NCBI GenBank assembly: GCA_913054565.1
Contig: CAJXHW010000128.1
Coordinates: 1-5,731, forward strand
Reading direction: 5' to 3'
Length of the DNA stretch: 5,731 bases
Source: an uncultured Kordia sp.
Lineage (GTDB): Bacteria > Bacteroidota > Bacteroidia > Flavobacteriales > Flavobacteriaceae
This document shows, one piece after another, positions 1 to 5,731 of this stretch. A program made the position numbers and the translations under genes. Position 1 is the stretch's first letter. Each line of letters begins with the position of its first letter. The notes under the pieces were generated by a model that was not told where the DNA came from, ran no database searches, and saw nothing but the letters and a program-made list of their open reading frames with translations.

Positions 1-44
1 TTTACCAAATATAACAAACACCCCCAAAAACACCCCTAAAAATA

Positions 45-94
45 TTGTGTAATAGTGAACTTAATGAAATTTATTTAAATTCAACATTACACAA
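45..94. repeat. Imperfect inverted repeat in the upstream non-coding region
   Basis: The arms at 45-59 (TTGTGTAATAGTGAA) and 80-94 match as reverse complements at 13 of 15 positions, with the outer 9 bp (TTGTGTAAT / ATTACACAA) perfect and a 20-nt A/T-rich spacer. RNA from this stretch could fold into a long hairpin. It may be the terminator of a gene left of the window or a protein-binding site. It lacks a clear T-tract, which weakens the terminator reading. The surrounding stretch 1-276 shows no convincing gene: all six frames are short or stop quickly. Confidence 0.35.
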
Positions 95-201
95 ATACCT
101 TAATATCCTTTTAAATATAGGACTTTAAAAGAATATTCTGATTTATTAAAAAACATTAAAATTCAAAGGATTGAGTCTTCTCGTGCGCACACACAAATTA
201 G

Positions 202-220
202 GGTTAAAAAAGTGTTAACC
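202..220. promoter_or_regulatory. 19-bp palindrome upstream of the OmpA-type lipoprotein gene
   Basis: GGTTAA (202-207) and TTAACC (215-220) form a perfect 6-bp inverted repeat with a 7-nt spacer. It ends 25 bp before the candidate -7 box of the lipoprotein gene, a position that would suit a regulator-binding site. Binding by any particular regulator is inference only; short A/T-rich palindromes also arise by chance in this kind of DNA. Confidence 0.3.
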
Positions 221-245
221 ACAGCTTCTATTTATTGATAAACAT

Positions 246-253
246 TAACTTTG
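246..253 (+). promoter_or_regulatory. Candidate Bacteroidota -7 box for the OmpA-type lipoprotein gene
   Basis: TAACTTTG is an exact match to the TAnnTTTG -7 consensus used by the Bacteroidota primary sigma factor. It lies 23 bp before the ATG at 277, which would give a leader of roughly 15-20 nt. No TTG or TTTG is found at the expected -33 distance (about 19-21 bp upstream), so this is half a promoter by sequence. There is no purine-rich Shine-Dalgarno motif before the start, only an A/T-rich leader, as is usual in this phylum. Confidence 0.45.
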
Positions 254-276
254 TGCTCATACTAATAATATAACTT

Positions 277-1131
277 ATGAGAACAAAATTGTTTATTCCT
301 GTAACCGCATTGGTATTATTAAGCTCTTGCGTGTCACAAAAAAAATTCACCGCCTTAGAAGACCAACAAAAGAAAACACAAGATCTTTTAAATTCTGCTA
401 CAGTAAAACTTAATAGTTGCCTTGAAGACAAGGCTTCTTATTCTGCTCGTGCAAAAGCTTTGGAAGAACAACTTGCTGATCTAAGAAAAACTAACAATAG
501 TTTAATAGAAAGCTCAAAAGACCTGACTGTTCTTACAACTAAAGGTGCTGAAAATCTTGAAAAATCCTTAGAGAGTTTAAAAGAAAAAGATTTGAAAATT
601 GGTCGTTTACAAGATGCTTTAACTAAAAAAGATAGTGTAACACTAGCTTTAGTTTCAAGTTTAAAACGTGAAGTAGGTTTAAATGACCCTGACATCAATA
701 TAAATGTTGAAAAAGGAGTTGTTTTTATTTCTATTGCTGATAAATTATTATTTAAAAGCGGTAGCTATAATGTAACTAGCAAAGCTAAGGGTGTACTTGC
801 AAAAGTAGCTAAGGTTGTAAATAATAAGCCCGATTTTGAGTGTTTAGTTGAAAGTCATACTGATAACAAATCATACAGTAGCGGAGTATTAATTGATAAC
901 TGGGATTTAAGTGTCAAACGTGCAACCTCTATTGTACGTGTATTAGAAAGTTTAAATGTAAAACCTGAGCAATTAATTGCATCTGGAAGAAGCCATTATG
1001 TACCGTTAGTTGATAATGACACTGCTGAAAATAGAGCAAAAAATAGACGTACAAGAATTGTTGTACTTCCAAAAATAGATCAGTTTTATGATATGATTGA
1101 AAATGAAATGAAAAACTTAGCTAAAGAATAA
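277..1131 (+). CDS. OmpA-family lipoprotein with coiled coil and peptidoglycan-binding domain
   Basis: A 284-residue cell-envelope protein, probably a lipoprotein that ties a membrane to peptidoglycan. Residues 1-17 form a signal peptide with basic R2/K4, a hydrophobic core and the lipobox L15-S-S-C18, so C18 should be lipidated. Residues about 24-125 are charged and rich in K, E, L and S, and look like a coiled-coil spacer. Residues about 145-265 form an OmpA_C domain: VFISIADKLLFKSG, then SHTD (193-196), NWDLSVKRA (208-216) and NRRTRI (256-261). D196 and R215 are the residues expected to hold the peptidoglycan diaminopimelate. The first motif has Ser193 where most relatives have Gly (GHTD). 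There is no beta-barrel, so it resembles Pal-like or flavobacterial OmpA/MotB lipoproteins rather than true OmpA. Cys48 in the coiled coil is an unusual extra cysteine. The ATG at 277 is chosen because it alone gives a complete lipoprotein signal. The gene stands alone and ends at a strong terminator. Confidence 0.93.
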   Translation: MRTKLFIPVTALVLLSSCVSQKKFTALEDQQKKTQDLLNSATVKLNSCLEDKASYSARAKALEEQLADLRKTNNSLIESSKDLTVLTTKGAENLEKSLESLKEKDLKIGRLQDALTKKDSVTLALVSSLKREVGLNDPDININVEKGVVFISIADKLLFKSGSYNVTSKAKGVLAKVAKVVNNKPDFECLVESHTDNKSYSSGVLIDNWDLSVKRATSIVRVLESLNVKPEQLIASGRSHYVPLVDNDTAENRAKNRRTRIVVLPKIDQFYDMIENEMKNLAKE

Positions 1132-1155
1132 GCTAGTACACATATCTTTAAATAC

Positions 1156-1187
1156 AAAAAAGCCACTCAGTTGTGAGTGGCTTTTTT
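1156..1187. terminator. Bidirectional intrinsic terminator between convergent genes
   Basis: GCCACTCA (1162-1169) and TGAGTGGC (1174-1181) form a perfect 8-bp stem around a GTTG loop. It is flanked by A6 (1156-1161) and T6 (1182-1187), so the pairing extends to 14 bp and each strand ends in a U-tract after a stable hairpin. It starts 25 bp after the stop of the OmpA-type gene and lies 27 bp past the stop of the minus-strand YciO-like gene. It can therefore end both convergent transcripts. Confidence 0.94.
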
Positions 1188-1213
1188 ATATGCAATTGTT
1201 TTGCACTTAAAAT

Positions 1214-1834
1214 CTATAAGATATCTAAACTCCCTTTCCCCTCTCTAACAACCTCAGCATCACCAGATGAAAAATCAATCACTGTTGACGCTACATTATC
1301 ACCATAACCACCGTCTATAACAATATCAACAAGTGAATTCCATTTTTCAAAAATCAACTCTGGATCTGTTGTGTATTCAATTATATCATCGTCATCGCGT
1401 ATAGATGTTGATACAATTGGGTTTCCTAAAGTTTCTATTATAGCTCTTGTTATATTATTATCAGGCACACGAATACCAACAGTTTTTTTCTTTTTAAATA
1501 CTTTTGGTAAATTATTATTCCCTGGTAAAATAAATGTATATGGCCCTGGTAACGCACGCTTTAACACCTTAAACGTAGCACTATCTATTTGTTGCACATA
1601 ATCACTTAAATGACTCAAATCATTACAAACAAAAGAAAAATTAGCCTTTTCAAGCTTGACGCCTTTTATTTTTGCAATACGCTCTAAACCTCTTGTTTTG
1701 GTAATATCACAACCCAACCCATAAACCGTATCTGTTGGATAAATTACAACACCGCCTTTTTGAAGAACTTTTACTATTTTATCTATCTCCTTTTGACTTG
1801 GGCTATCATTATATAGTTTTATAAACTGACTCAT
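1214..1834 (-). CDS. yciO: YciO-like protein of the Sua5/YciO/YrdC family
   Basis: A 206-residue single-domain protein of the family that includes the L-threonylcarbamoyladenylate synthases (TsaC/Sua5) of tRNA t6A synthesis. The YrdC fold is plain: YPTDTVYGLGC (32-42), LPGPYTFIL (95-103), VGIRVPDN (119-126), NPIVSTS (138-144), DGGYGDNVASTVID (174-187), VREGKGSLD (197-205). The KxR...SxN tetrad of TsaC reads K57-x-V59 and S144-x-R146, so two of four residues differ. As recalled, E. coli YciO has the same 206-residue length, the same MSQF beginning and the same STS motif, so this is YciO-type. The in vivo role of YciO is unsettled, and threonylcarbamoyl-AMP synthesis should not be assumed. The start is placed at 1834, 10 nt past the helicase stop. 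An in-frame ATG at 1858 would add eight residues (MLFSNFKC) and overlap the helicase by 14 nt, but those residues do not look like the family. It is probably translated from the helicase transcript. Confidence 0.9.
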   Translation of the reverse strand: MSQFIKLYNDSPSQKEIDKIVKVLQKGGVVIYPTDTVYGLGCDITKTRGLERIAKIKGVKLEKANFSFVCNDLSHLSDYVQQIDSATFKVLKRALPGPYTFILPGNNNLPKVFKKKKTVGIRVPDNNITRAIIETLGNPIVSTSIRDDDDIIEYTTDPELIFEKWNSLVDIVIDGGYGDNVASTVIDFSSGDAEVVREGKGSLDIL

Positions 1835-1844
1835 ACATTTAAAG

Positions 1845-4181
1845 TTACTGAATAACATTTAATTTTGCAAAACGCAATAATAATTTTTTCAATCCACCAT
1901 TTTGAAAACGAATTTCAGCTTTTTTATCAGCACCAACACCTTCTAAACGAACTATTTCACCTTTCCCAAACCTAATATGTTCAACTAGTGTTCCTATTTG
2001 TAAACTATTAATATCAGAACTTACTCCTGAAGCTCCTCCACGGTTAGTATTAGGTTTTAGTTTACGTAATTTTCTGGTTGCAGCTTCACTAGAAAAATTT
2101 GTTGGAGTTCCAGAAATAGGTTTTTTTAAACGCAATTTACTCTTATCAACATCATCAAAAACATCAACATCCATCATTGGTTTAAATCGACGTTCATGCA
2201 TGGGGGTTAAATACTCTAAATATTTATCGTCAATTTCATCAATAAAACGACTAGGCTCACCGTCAATTAATTTACCCCAACGGTATCTGCTTTGCGCATA
2301 GGTTAGGTACGCTTGCTTCTCTGCTCGTGTTAATGCCACATAAAATAACCTACGTTCTTCCTCTAATTCACTACGAGTATTCATACTCATACCTGAAGGA
2401 AACAAATCCTCTTCTAAGCCAACAATGTATAAATACGGAAATTCTAATCCTTTTGATAAATGAATAGTCATTAAAGCCACACGATCTTCATCACCTGTAT
2501 CTTTATCCAAATCTGTTGCTAAAGCTACATCTTCTAAAAATTCTGACAATGAACCCGTGGTGTCTGCTATTTCTTTTTGCTCCTCTACAAAATCTTTAAT
2601 TCCATTAAGTAGTTCTTCAATATTCTCAATCTTTGCAACCCCTTCTGGAGTAGCATCCTTCTTTAATTCTTGAAATAATCCTGTTTTTTTTGCAACATGT
2701 TCTGCTATTTCAAAAGCTGTTGCTGTTTGATTCATAACCTGAAAACTCTGAATCATTGTTACAAAATTCTCAAGTTTTGTACGCGTTCCTTTATTAATTT
2801 TTAAATCTGGAAGTTTATGCAAATTTTGCATTACTTCAAAAATAGACCTTTTATAATGATTTGCTGTAACAACCAACTTTTCTATAGTGGTATGACCTAT
2901 TCCCCTAGCTGGATAATTGATAACACGTTTTAACGCTTCTTCATCAGCAGGATTGGTTAATATTCTCAGATAAGCTAAAACATCTTTAATTTCTTTTCTT
3001 TGATAAAATGACAGCCCTCCATAAATTCTATATGGAATATCACGCTTTCTAAGTGCATCTTCCATGGCTCTTGACTGAGCATTAGTTCTGTACAAAATTG
3101 CAAAATCACCATTATTTAATTGGTGCTCCATTTTGTTTTCAAATATTGAACTTGCCACATAACGTCCTTCTTCACCATCTGTAACTAAACGGTTGACTTT
3201 GATTTTCGGACCATCTTCATTGTGCGTCCAAACATCCTTTTCAAGTTTTGTTTTGTTATGCTCTATAACGGAATTTGCTGCTTCTACTATATTTTTTGTA
3301 GAACGGTAATTCTGCTCTAAACGGTACATTACTACATTGTCATAATCTTTTTGAAAGTTCAAAATATTATTAATATTTGCCCCTCTAAATGCATAAATAC
3401 TTTGAGCATCATCACCAACAACACAAATATTTTGAAACTTATCAGATAAGGCCTTTACAATCAAATACTGTGAATGATTTGTATCTTGATACTCATCTAC
3501 TAAAATATACCTAAACCTATTTTGATACTTTGCTAGCACCTCTGGAAAACGAGTTAACAATTCATTAGTACGCAATAACAAATCATCAAAATCCATGGCA
3601 CCTGCTTTAAAACAACGGTCAACATACTCTTGATATATCTCACCAACTCTAGGCCGTTTTGCCATAGCATCTGCCTCTTGCAATTCAGCATTTTGGTAGT
3701 AAGCTTTAACGGTAATCAAACTATTTTTATAAGATGATATTCTACTCAGAACTTGTTTGTACTTATACACATCTTTATCCAAACCTTTTTCCTTAATTAT
3801 GGAAGAAATTAAACGTTGAGAATCTTGTGTATCATATATTGTAAAATTTGATGGATAGCCTAACTTATCAGCTTCCAGCCTCAATATTTTAGCAAAAATA
3901 GAATGAAAAGTTCCCATCCAAAGATTTTTGGCTTCTGATGTTCCTACAATTGCAGAAATTCGCCCTTTCATTTCTCGTGCAGCTTTATTTGTAAAGGTTA
4001 GCGATAATATATTAAACGCATCAACGCCTTCGCTCATTAAATAAGCTATTCTATAAGTTAACACTCTTGTTTTTCCAGACCCTGCGCCGGCAATAACAAT
4101 CATTGGGCCTTCTTTATGTAAAGTTGGCTCCTTTTGTGCTGAGTTTAACTCGTTTATGTACTCTTGTATATTCTTCTCCAT
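1845..4181 (-). CDS. UvrD/PcrA-type superfamily 1 ATP-dependent DNA helicase
   Basis: A 778-residue 3'-to-5' DNA helicase that uses ATP to unwind DNA in repair and in clearing stalled replication or recombination intermediates. All SF1A motifs are intact: Q motif around LNSAQ (12-16), Walker A AGAGSGKT (31-38), Ia LTFTNKAAREM (61-71), WMGTFHS (88-94), Walker B VDEYQD (228-233), III VVGDDAQSIYAFRG (254-267), IV YRLEQNYRS (286-294), V MTIHLSKGLEF (571-581) and VI EERRLFYVALTRA (608-620). A basic, poorly conserved linker (about 675-720) leads to a C-terminal module GTLVEHIRFGKGEIVRLEG (730-748). This resembles the PcrA/UvrD Tudor-like tail that contacts RNA polymerase. Length and domain order fit PcrA/UvrD (about 720-780 residues) rather than Rep or RecB. 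The organism may carry other UvrD paralogues, so no gene symbol is given. It is the first gene of a probable two-gene operon with the YciO-like gene 10 nt downstream. The ATG at 4181 begins just before the Q motif, leaving no room for a later start. Confidence 0.96.
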   Translation of the reverse strand: MEKNIQEYINELNSAQKEPTLHKEGPMIVIAGAGSGKTRVLTYRIAYLMSEGVDAFNILSLTFTNKAAREMKGRISAIVGTSEAKNLWMGTFHSIFAKILRLEADKLGYPSNFTIYDTQDSQRLISSIIKEKGLDKDVYKYKQVLSRISSYKNSLITVKAYYQNAELQEADAMAKRPRVGEIYQEYVDRCFKAGAMDFDDLLLRTNELLTRFPEVLAKYQNRFRYILVDEYQDTNHSQYLIVKALSDKFQNICVVGDDAQSIYAFRGANINNILNFQKDYDNVVMYRLEQNYRSTKNIVEAANSVIEHNKTKLEKDVWTHNEDGPKIKVNRLVTDGEEGRYVASSIFENKMEHQLNNGDFAILYRTNAQSRAMEDALRKRDIPYRIYGGLSFYQRKEIKDVLAYLRILTNPADEEALKRVINYPARGIGHTTIEKLVVTANHYKRSIFEVMQNLHKLPDLKINKGTRTKLENFVTMIQSFQVMNQTATAFEIAEHVAKKTGLFQELKKDATPEGVAKIENIEELLNGIKDFVEEQKEIADTTGSLSEFLEDVALATDLDKDTGDEDRVALMTIHLSKGLEFPYLYIVGLEEDLFPSGMSMNTRSELEEERRLFYVALTRAEKQAYLTYAQSRYRWGKLIDGEPSRFIDEIDDKYLEYLTPMHERRFKPMMDVDVFDDVDKSKLRLKKPISGTPTNFSSEAATRKLRKLKPNTNRGGASGVSSDINSLQIGTLVEHIRFGKGEIVRLEGVGADKKAEIRFQNGGLKKLLLRFAKLNVIQ

Positions 4182-4190
4182 AATCTAATT

Positions 4191-4221
4191 CAAAAATACA
4201 GTACAGAAACGGAGCACACAA
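4191..4221 (-). promoter_or_regulatory. Candidate promoter of the helicase-yciO operon
   Basis: On the minus strand TATTTTTG (4198 to 4191) matches the Bacteroidota -7 consensus TAnnTTTG exactly. A TTG (4221 to 4219) lies 20 bp upstream, a normal -33 spacing for this phylum. The -7 box ends only 9 nt before the helicase ATG, so the transcript would have a leader of a few nucleotides or be almost leaderless. This is inferred from sequence, and another start site further upstream is possible. Confidence 0.5.
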
Positions 4222-4234
4222 TAGGTGGCTCATA

Positions 4235-4253
4235 AAGTTATGAACTATAACTT
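4235..4253. promoter_or_regulatory. 19-bp palindrome between divergent promoters, candidate operator
   Basis: AAGTTAT (4235-4241) and ATAACTT (4247-4253) form a perfect 7-bp inverted repeat with a 5-nt spacer. It lies between the candidate -33 element of the helicase operon and the -7 box of the glutamate-synthase-like gene, so one bound dimer could affect both directions. The regulator is unknown and function is inference; the arms are A/T-rich and could be chance. Confidence 0.35.
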
Positions 4254-4287
4254 GACAATTAAAATTGATGAAAAATAACTATTTTTG
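4252..4287 (+). promoter_or_regulatory. Candidate promoter of the glutamate-synthase-like gene
   Basis: TATTTTTG (4280-4287) matches the TAnnTTTG -7 consensus exactly and is identical to the box used in the opposite direction for the helicase. A TTG (4252-4254, within TTGACA) lies 25 bp upstream, somewhat further than the usual spacing. The -7 box is therefore better supported than the -33 element. The -7 box ends 19 nt before the ATG at 4307, giving a short A/T-rich leader without a Shine-Dalgarno motif. The TTG overlaps the right arm of the 4235-4253 palindrome. Confidence 0.45.
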
Positions 4288-4306
4288 AAAAAATCATATT
4301 TTTATT

Positions 4307-5731
4307 ATGGAGACATCTTTTTCTTTTCTTAGCTCAATATCATGGTGGTTATGGATCATAATTGGTTTGATTGCATTAGCAGTTCGTGATGTATTACAAC
4401 CCAAACACACTATAAGTCATAACTTTCCTATAGTAGGACATTTACGTTATTTATTAGAAAAGATTGGTCCGGAAATACGTCAATATTTTGTAGCAAATAA
4501 CCGCGAAGAATTGCCCTTTAATCGTATTGAACGCGGTTGGGTTTATGCTTCTGCTAAAAAGGAAAATAATTATGAAGGTTTTGGTACTGATAGAGACATC
4601 TACGCACATCAGCATATTTTTATAAATAATGCCATGATGCCTTATCAAATAGATAAGAACCATCCAAATACAGTAGACAAAACATTTTTACCTTGTGCCA
4701 AAGTTATGGGTGCTTATAATAAGCGCAAAAAGCCTTACAGGCCAGCCTCCGTAATTAATATTTCTGCCATGAGTTTTGGGTCATTATCAGCTAAAGCAAT
4801 AGAATCCTTAAATAAAGGAGTTTTAAATGCTGGAGCGTATCATAATACTGGTGAAGGAGGCTTATCACCTTACCATAGCAACGGCGGTGATGTTATTTTT
4901 CATTTCGGAACAGGTTATTTTGGTGTTCGTTCTGAAGATGGTGGGTTTTCTATGGAAAAACTAATCGATTTAGTTGAAAAAAACAAGTTTATAAAAGCCA
5001 TAGAAATTAAACTATCTCAAGGTGCTAAACCTGGTAAAGGCGGGGTGTTGCCAGGAGCTAAAATAACAAAGGAAATAGCCAGAATTAGAGGTGTTGAAGC
5101 AGGTAAAGATGTCTTATCTCCACCAAACCATAAAGCTTTTTCTAACGTTCCTGAACTTATTAATTTTATAGAAAATATTGCTGAAGCCACAGGTTTGCCC
5201 GTAGGTATAAAAGCTGCTATTGGTAAATTAGATCAATGGGAAGAGCTAGCAGACATTATGGTTAAAACAAATAAAGGTCCAGACTTTATTACTGTTGACG
5301 GTGGTGAAGGTGGTACTGGAGCTGCGCCACCAAGTTTTGCTGATCATGTTAGTTTACCTTGGGTTTATGGTTTTTCTGATTTATATAAACTATTTAAAGA
5401 CAAAGGAATTACAGACAGAATCGTTTTTATAGGTAGTGGAAAGTTAGGATTTCCTGCAAAAGCTGCTATGGCATTTGCTATGGGAGCTGATTGTATTAAT
5501 GTTGCTCGTGAAGCCATGATGAGTATTGGGTGTATTCAAGCACAAGTTTGCCATACTAACACCTGTCCTAGTGGTGTAGCAACTCAAAGTAAATGGCTAC
5601 AAAATGGTATAAATGTTCCCATAAAGTCTGGACGATTGGCACAGTACTTTAAAACTTTTAGAAAAGAATTTATCGAAATAACTCATGCCGCGGGTTATGA
5701 ACATCCATGTCAATTTAAAATGAGTGACATT
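4307..5731 (+). CDS. Membrane-anchored FMN-binding glutamate-synthase-family protein (3'-partial)
   Basis: The open frame runs 475 codons to the window edge with no stop; relatives are, from memory, only slightly longer (about 500-540 residues), so little is missing. Residues about 12-27 (WWLWIIIGLIALAV) form one membrane helix. The following stretch (NFPIVGHLRYLLEKIGPE, 39-56) is typical of this subfamily. The glutamate-synthase FMN barrel spans about 145-450: MSFGSLS (155-161), NTGEGG (180-185), KLSQGAKPGKGG (235-246), SPPNH (271-275), VDGGEGGTGAAP (330-341) and the phosphate-binding GSGKL (376-380). C409, C415 and C420 keep the C-x5-C-x4-C spacing of the [3Fe-4S] cluster of GltB. There is no N-terminal glutaminase domain, so it cannot release ammonia from glutamine itself and is not a classical GltB. 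Its substrate and electron donor are unknown. The ATG at 4307 is chosen because it directly precedes the membrane helix and follows a -7 box at a suitable distance. It is transcribed divergently from the helicase operon. Confidence 0.92.
   Translation, partial: METSFSFLSSISWWLWIIIGLIALAVRDVLQPKHTISHNFPIVGHLRYLLEKIGPEIRQYFVANNREELPFNRIERGWVYASAKKENNYEGFGTDRDIYAHQHIFINNAMMPYQIDKNHPNTVDKTFLPCAKVMGAYNKRKKPYRPASVINISAMSFGSLSAKAIESLNKGVLNAGAYHNTGEGGLSPYHSNGGDVIFHFGTGYFGVRSEDGGFSMEKLIDLVEKNKFIKAIEIKLSQGAKPGKGGVLPGAKITKEIARIRGVEAGKDVLSPPNHKAFSNVPELINFIENIAEATGLPVGIKAAIGKLDQWEELADIMVKTNKGPDFITVDGGEGGTGAAPPSFADHVSLPWVYGFSDLYKLFKDKGITDRIVFIGSGKLGFPAKAAMAFAMGADCINVAREAMMSIGCIQAQVCHTNTCPSGVATQSKWLQNGINVPIKSGRLAQYFKTFRKEFIEITHAAGYEHPCQFKMSDI

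Noticed and set aside
1..60. Short hydrophobic minus-strand open frame running off the left edge
   Set aside because: It has no ATG, an in-frame stop at 61-63, and only about 20 codons, so it cannot be called a gene.
183..190. GTGCGCAC, a perfect 8-bp palindrome standing out in A/T-rich DNA
   Set aside because: It is short, single in the window and next to a CA-dinucleotide run, with no feature to tie it to; more likely chance than a site.
215..223. TTAACCACA, one mismatch from the DnaA box TTATCCACA
   Set aside because: A single near-match without a cluster of boxes or a neighbouring dnaA gene is not evidence of a replication origin; it also overlaps the palindrome at 202-220.
228..431. 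67-codon minus-strand open frame across the lipoprotein start
   Set aside because: It overlaps the promoter and signal peptide of the well-supported plus-strand gene, has no recognisable features, and is best seen as a shadow.
438..698. 86-codon minus-strand open frame
   Set aside because: It is antisense to the coiled-coil region of the lipoprotein. Its Ser/Lys/Phe-rich content follows from the complementary codons, and it has no own promoter.
1371..1601. 76-codon plus-strand open frame
   Set aside because: It lies wholly antisense to the conserved YciO-like gene and resembles no family.
4454..4663. 69-codon minus-strand open frame
   Set aside because: It is antisense to the conserved N-terminal part of the glutamate-synthase-like gene, whose frame stays open for 475 codons.

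Overview
The window is AT-rich chromosomal DNA, most likely from a marine-type or environmental member of the Flavobacteriaceae (Bacteroidota). Three things point there. The promoters fit the Bacteroidota pattern, with exact TAnnTTTG -7 boxes. No Shine-Dalgarno motif precedes the starts, which instead have A/T-rich leaders. The proteins resemble, from memory, flavobacterial versions of an OmpA-type lipoprotein, a UvrD/PcrA helicase, a YciO-like protein and a membrane-anchored glutamate-synthase-like flavoprotein. No database search was possible, so the placement rests on recalled family features.

Layout: positions 1-276 are non-coding and hold an imperfect 15-bp inverted repeat (45-94), a 19-bp palindrome (202-220) and a probable -7 box (246-253). 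A lipoprotein with a coiled coil and an OmpA_C peptidoglycan-binding domain follows on the plus strand (277-1131). It converges on a minus-strand pair, and a strong hairpin terminator with A/T flanks (1156-1187) lies between them and can serve both directions. The minus-strand pair is a UvrD/PcrA-type superfamily 1 helicase (1845-4181) followed closely by a YciO-like protein of the Sua5/YciO/YrdC family (1214-1834); the two are very likely cotranscribed. A 125-bp divergent intergenic region (4182-4306) holds candidate promoters for both directions, with the same -7 sequence, and a 19-bp palindrome between them. The last gene, on the plus strand from 4307, runs off the right edge without a stop. 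It is an FMN-binding glutamate-synthase-domain protein with an N-terminal membrane helix.

The genes look like housekeeping or conserved core genes: envelope integrity, DNA unwinding and repair, a tRNA-modification-family protein, and an orphan iron-sulfur flavoprotein. Nothing indicates that all four work in one pathway. No mobile element, CRISPR array, tRNA, rRNA or defence system is visible. The least understood items are the glutaminase-less glutamate-synthase homologue and the divergent active site of the YciO-like protein.
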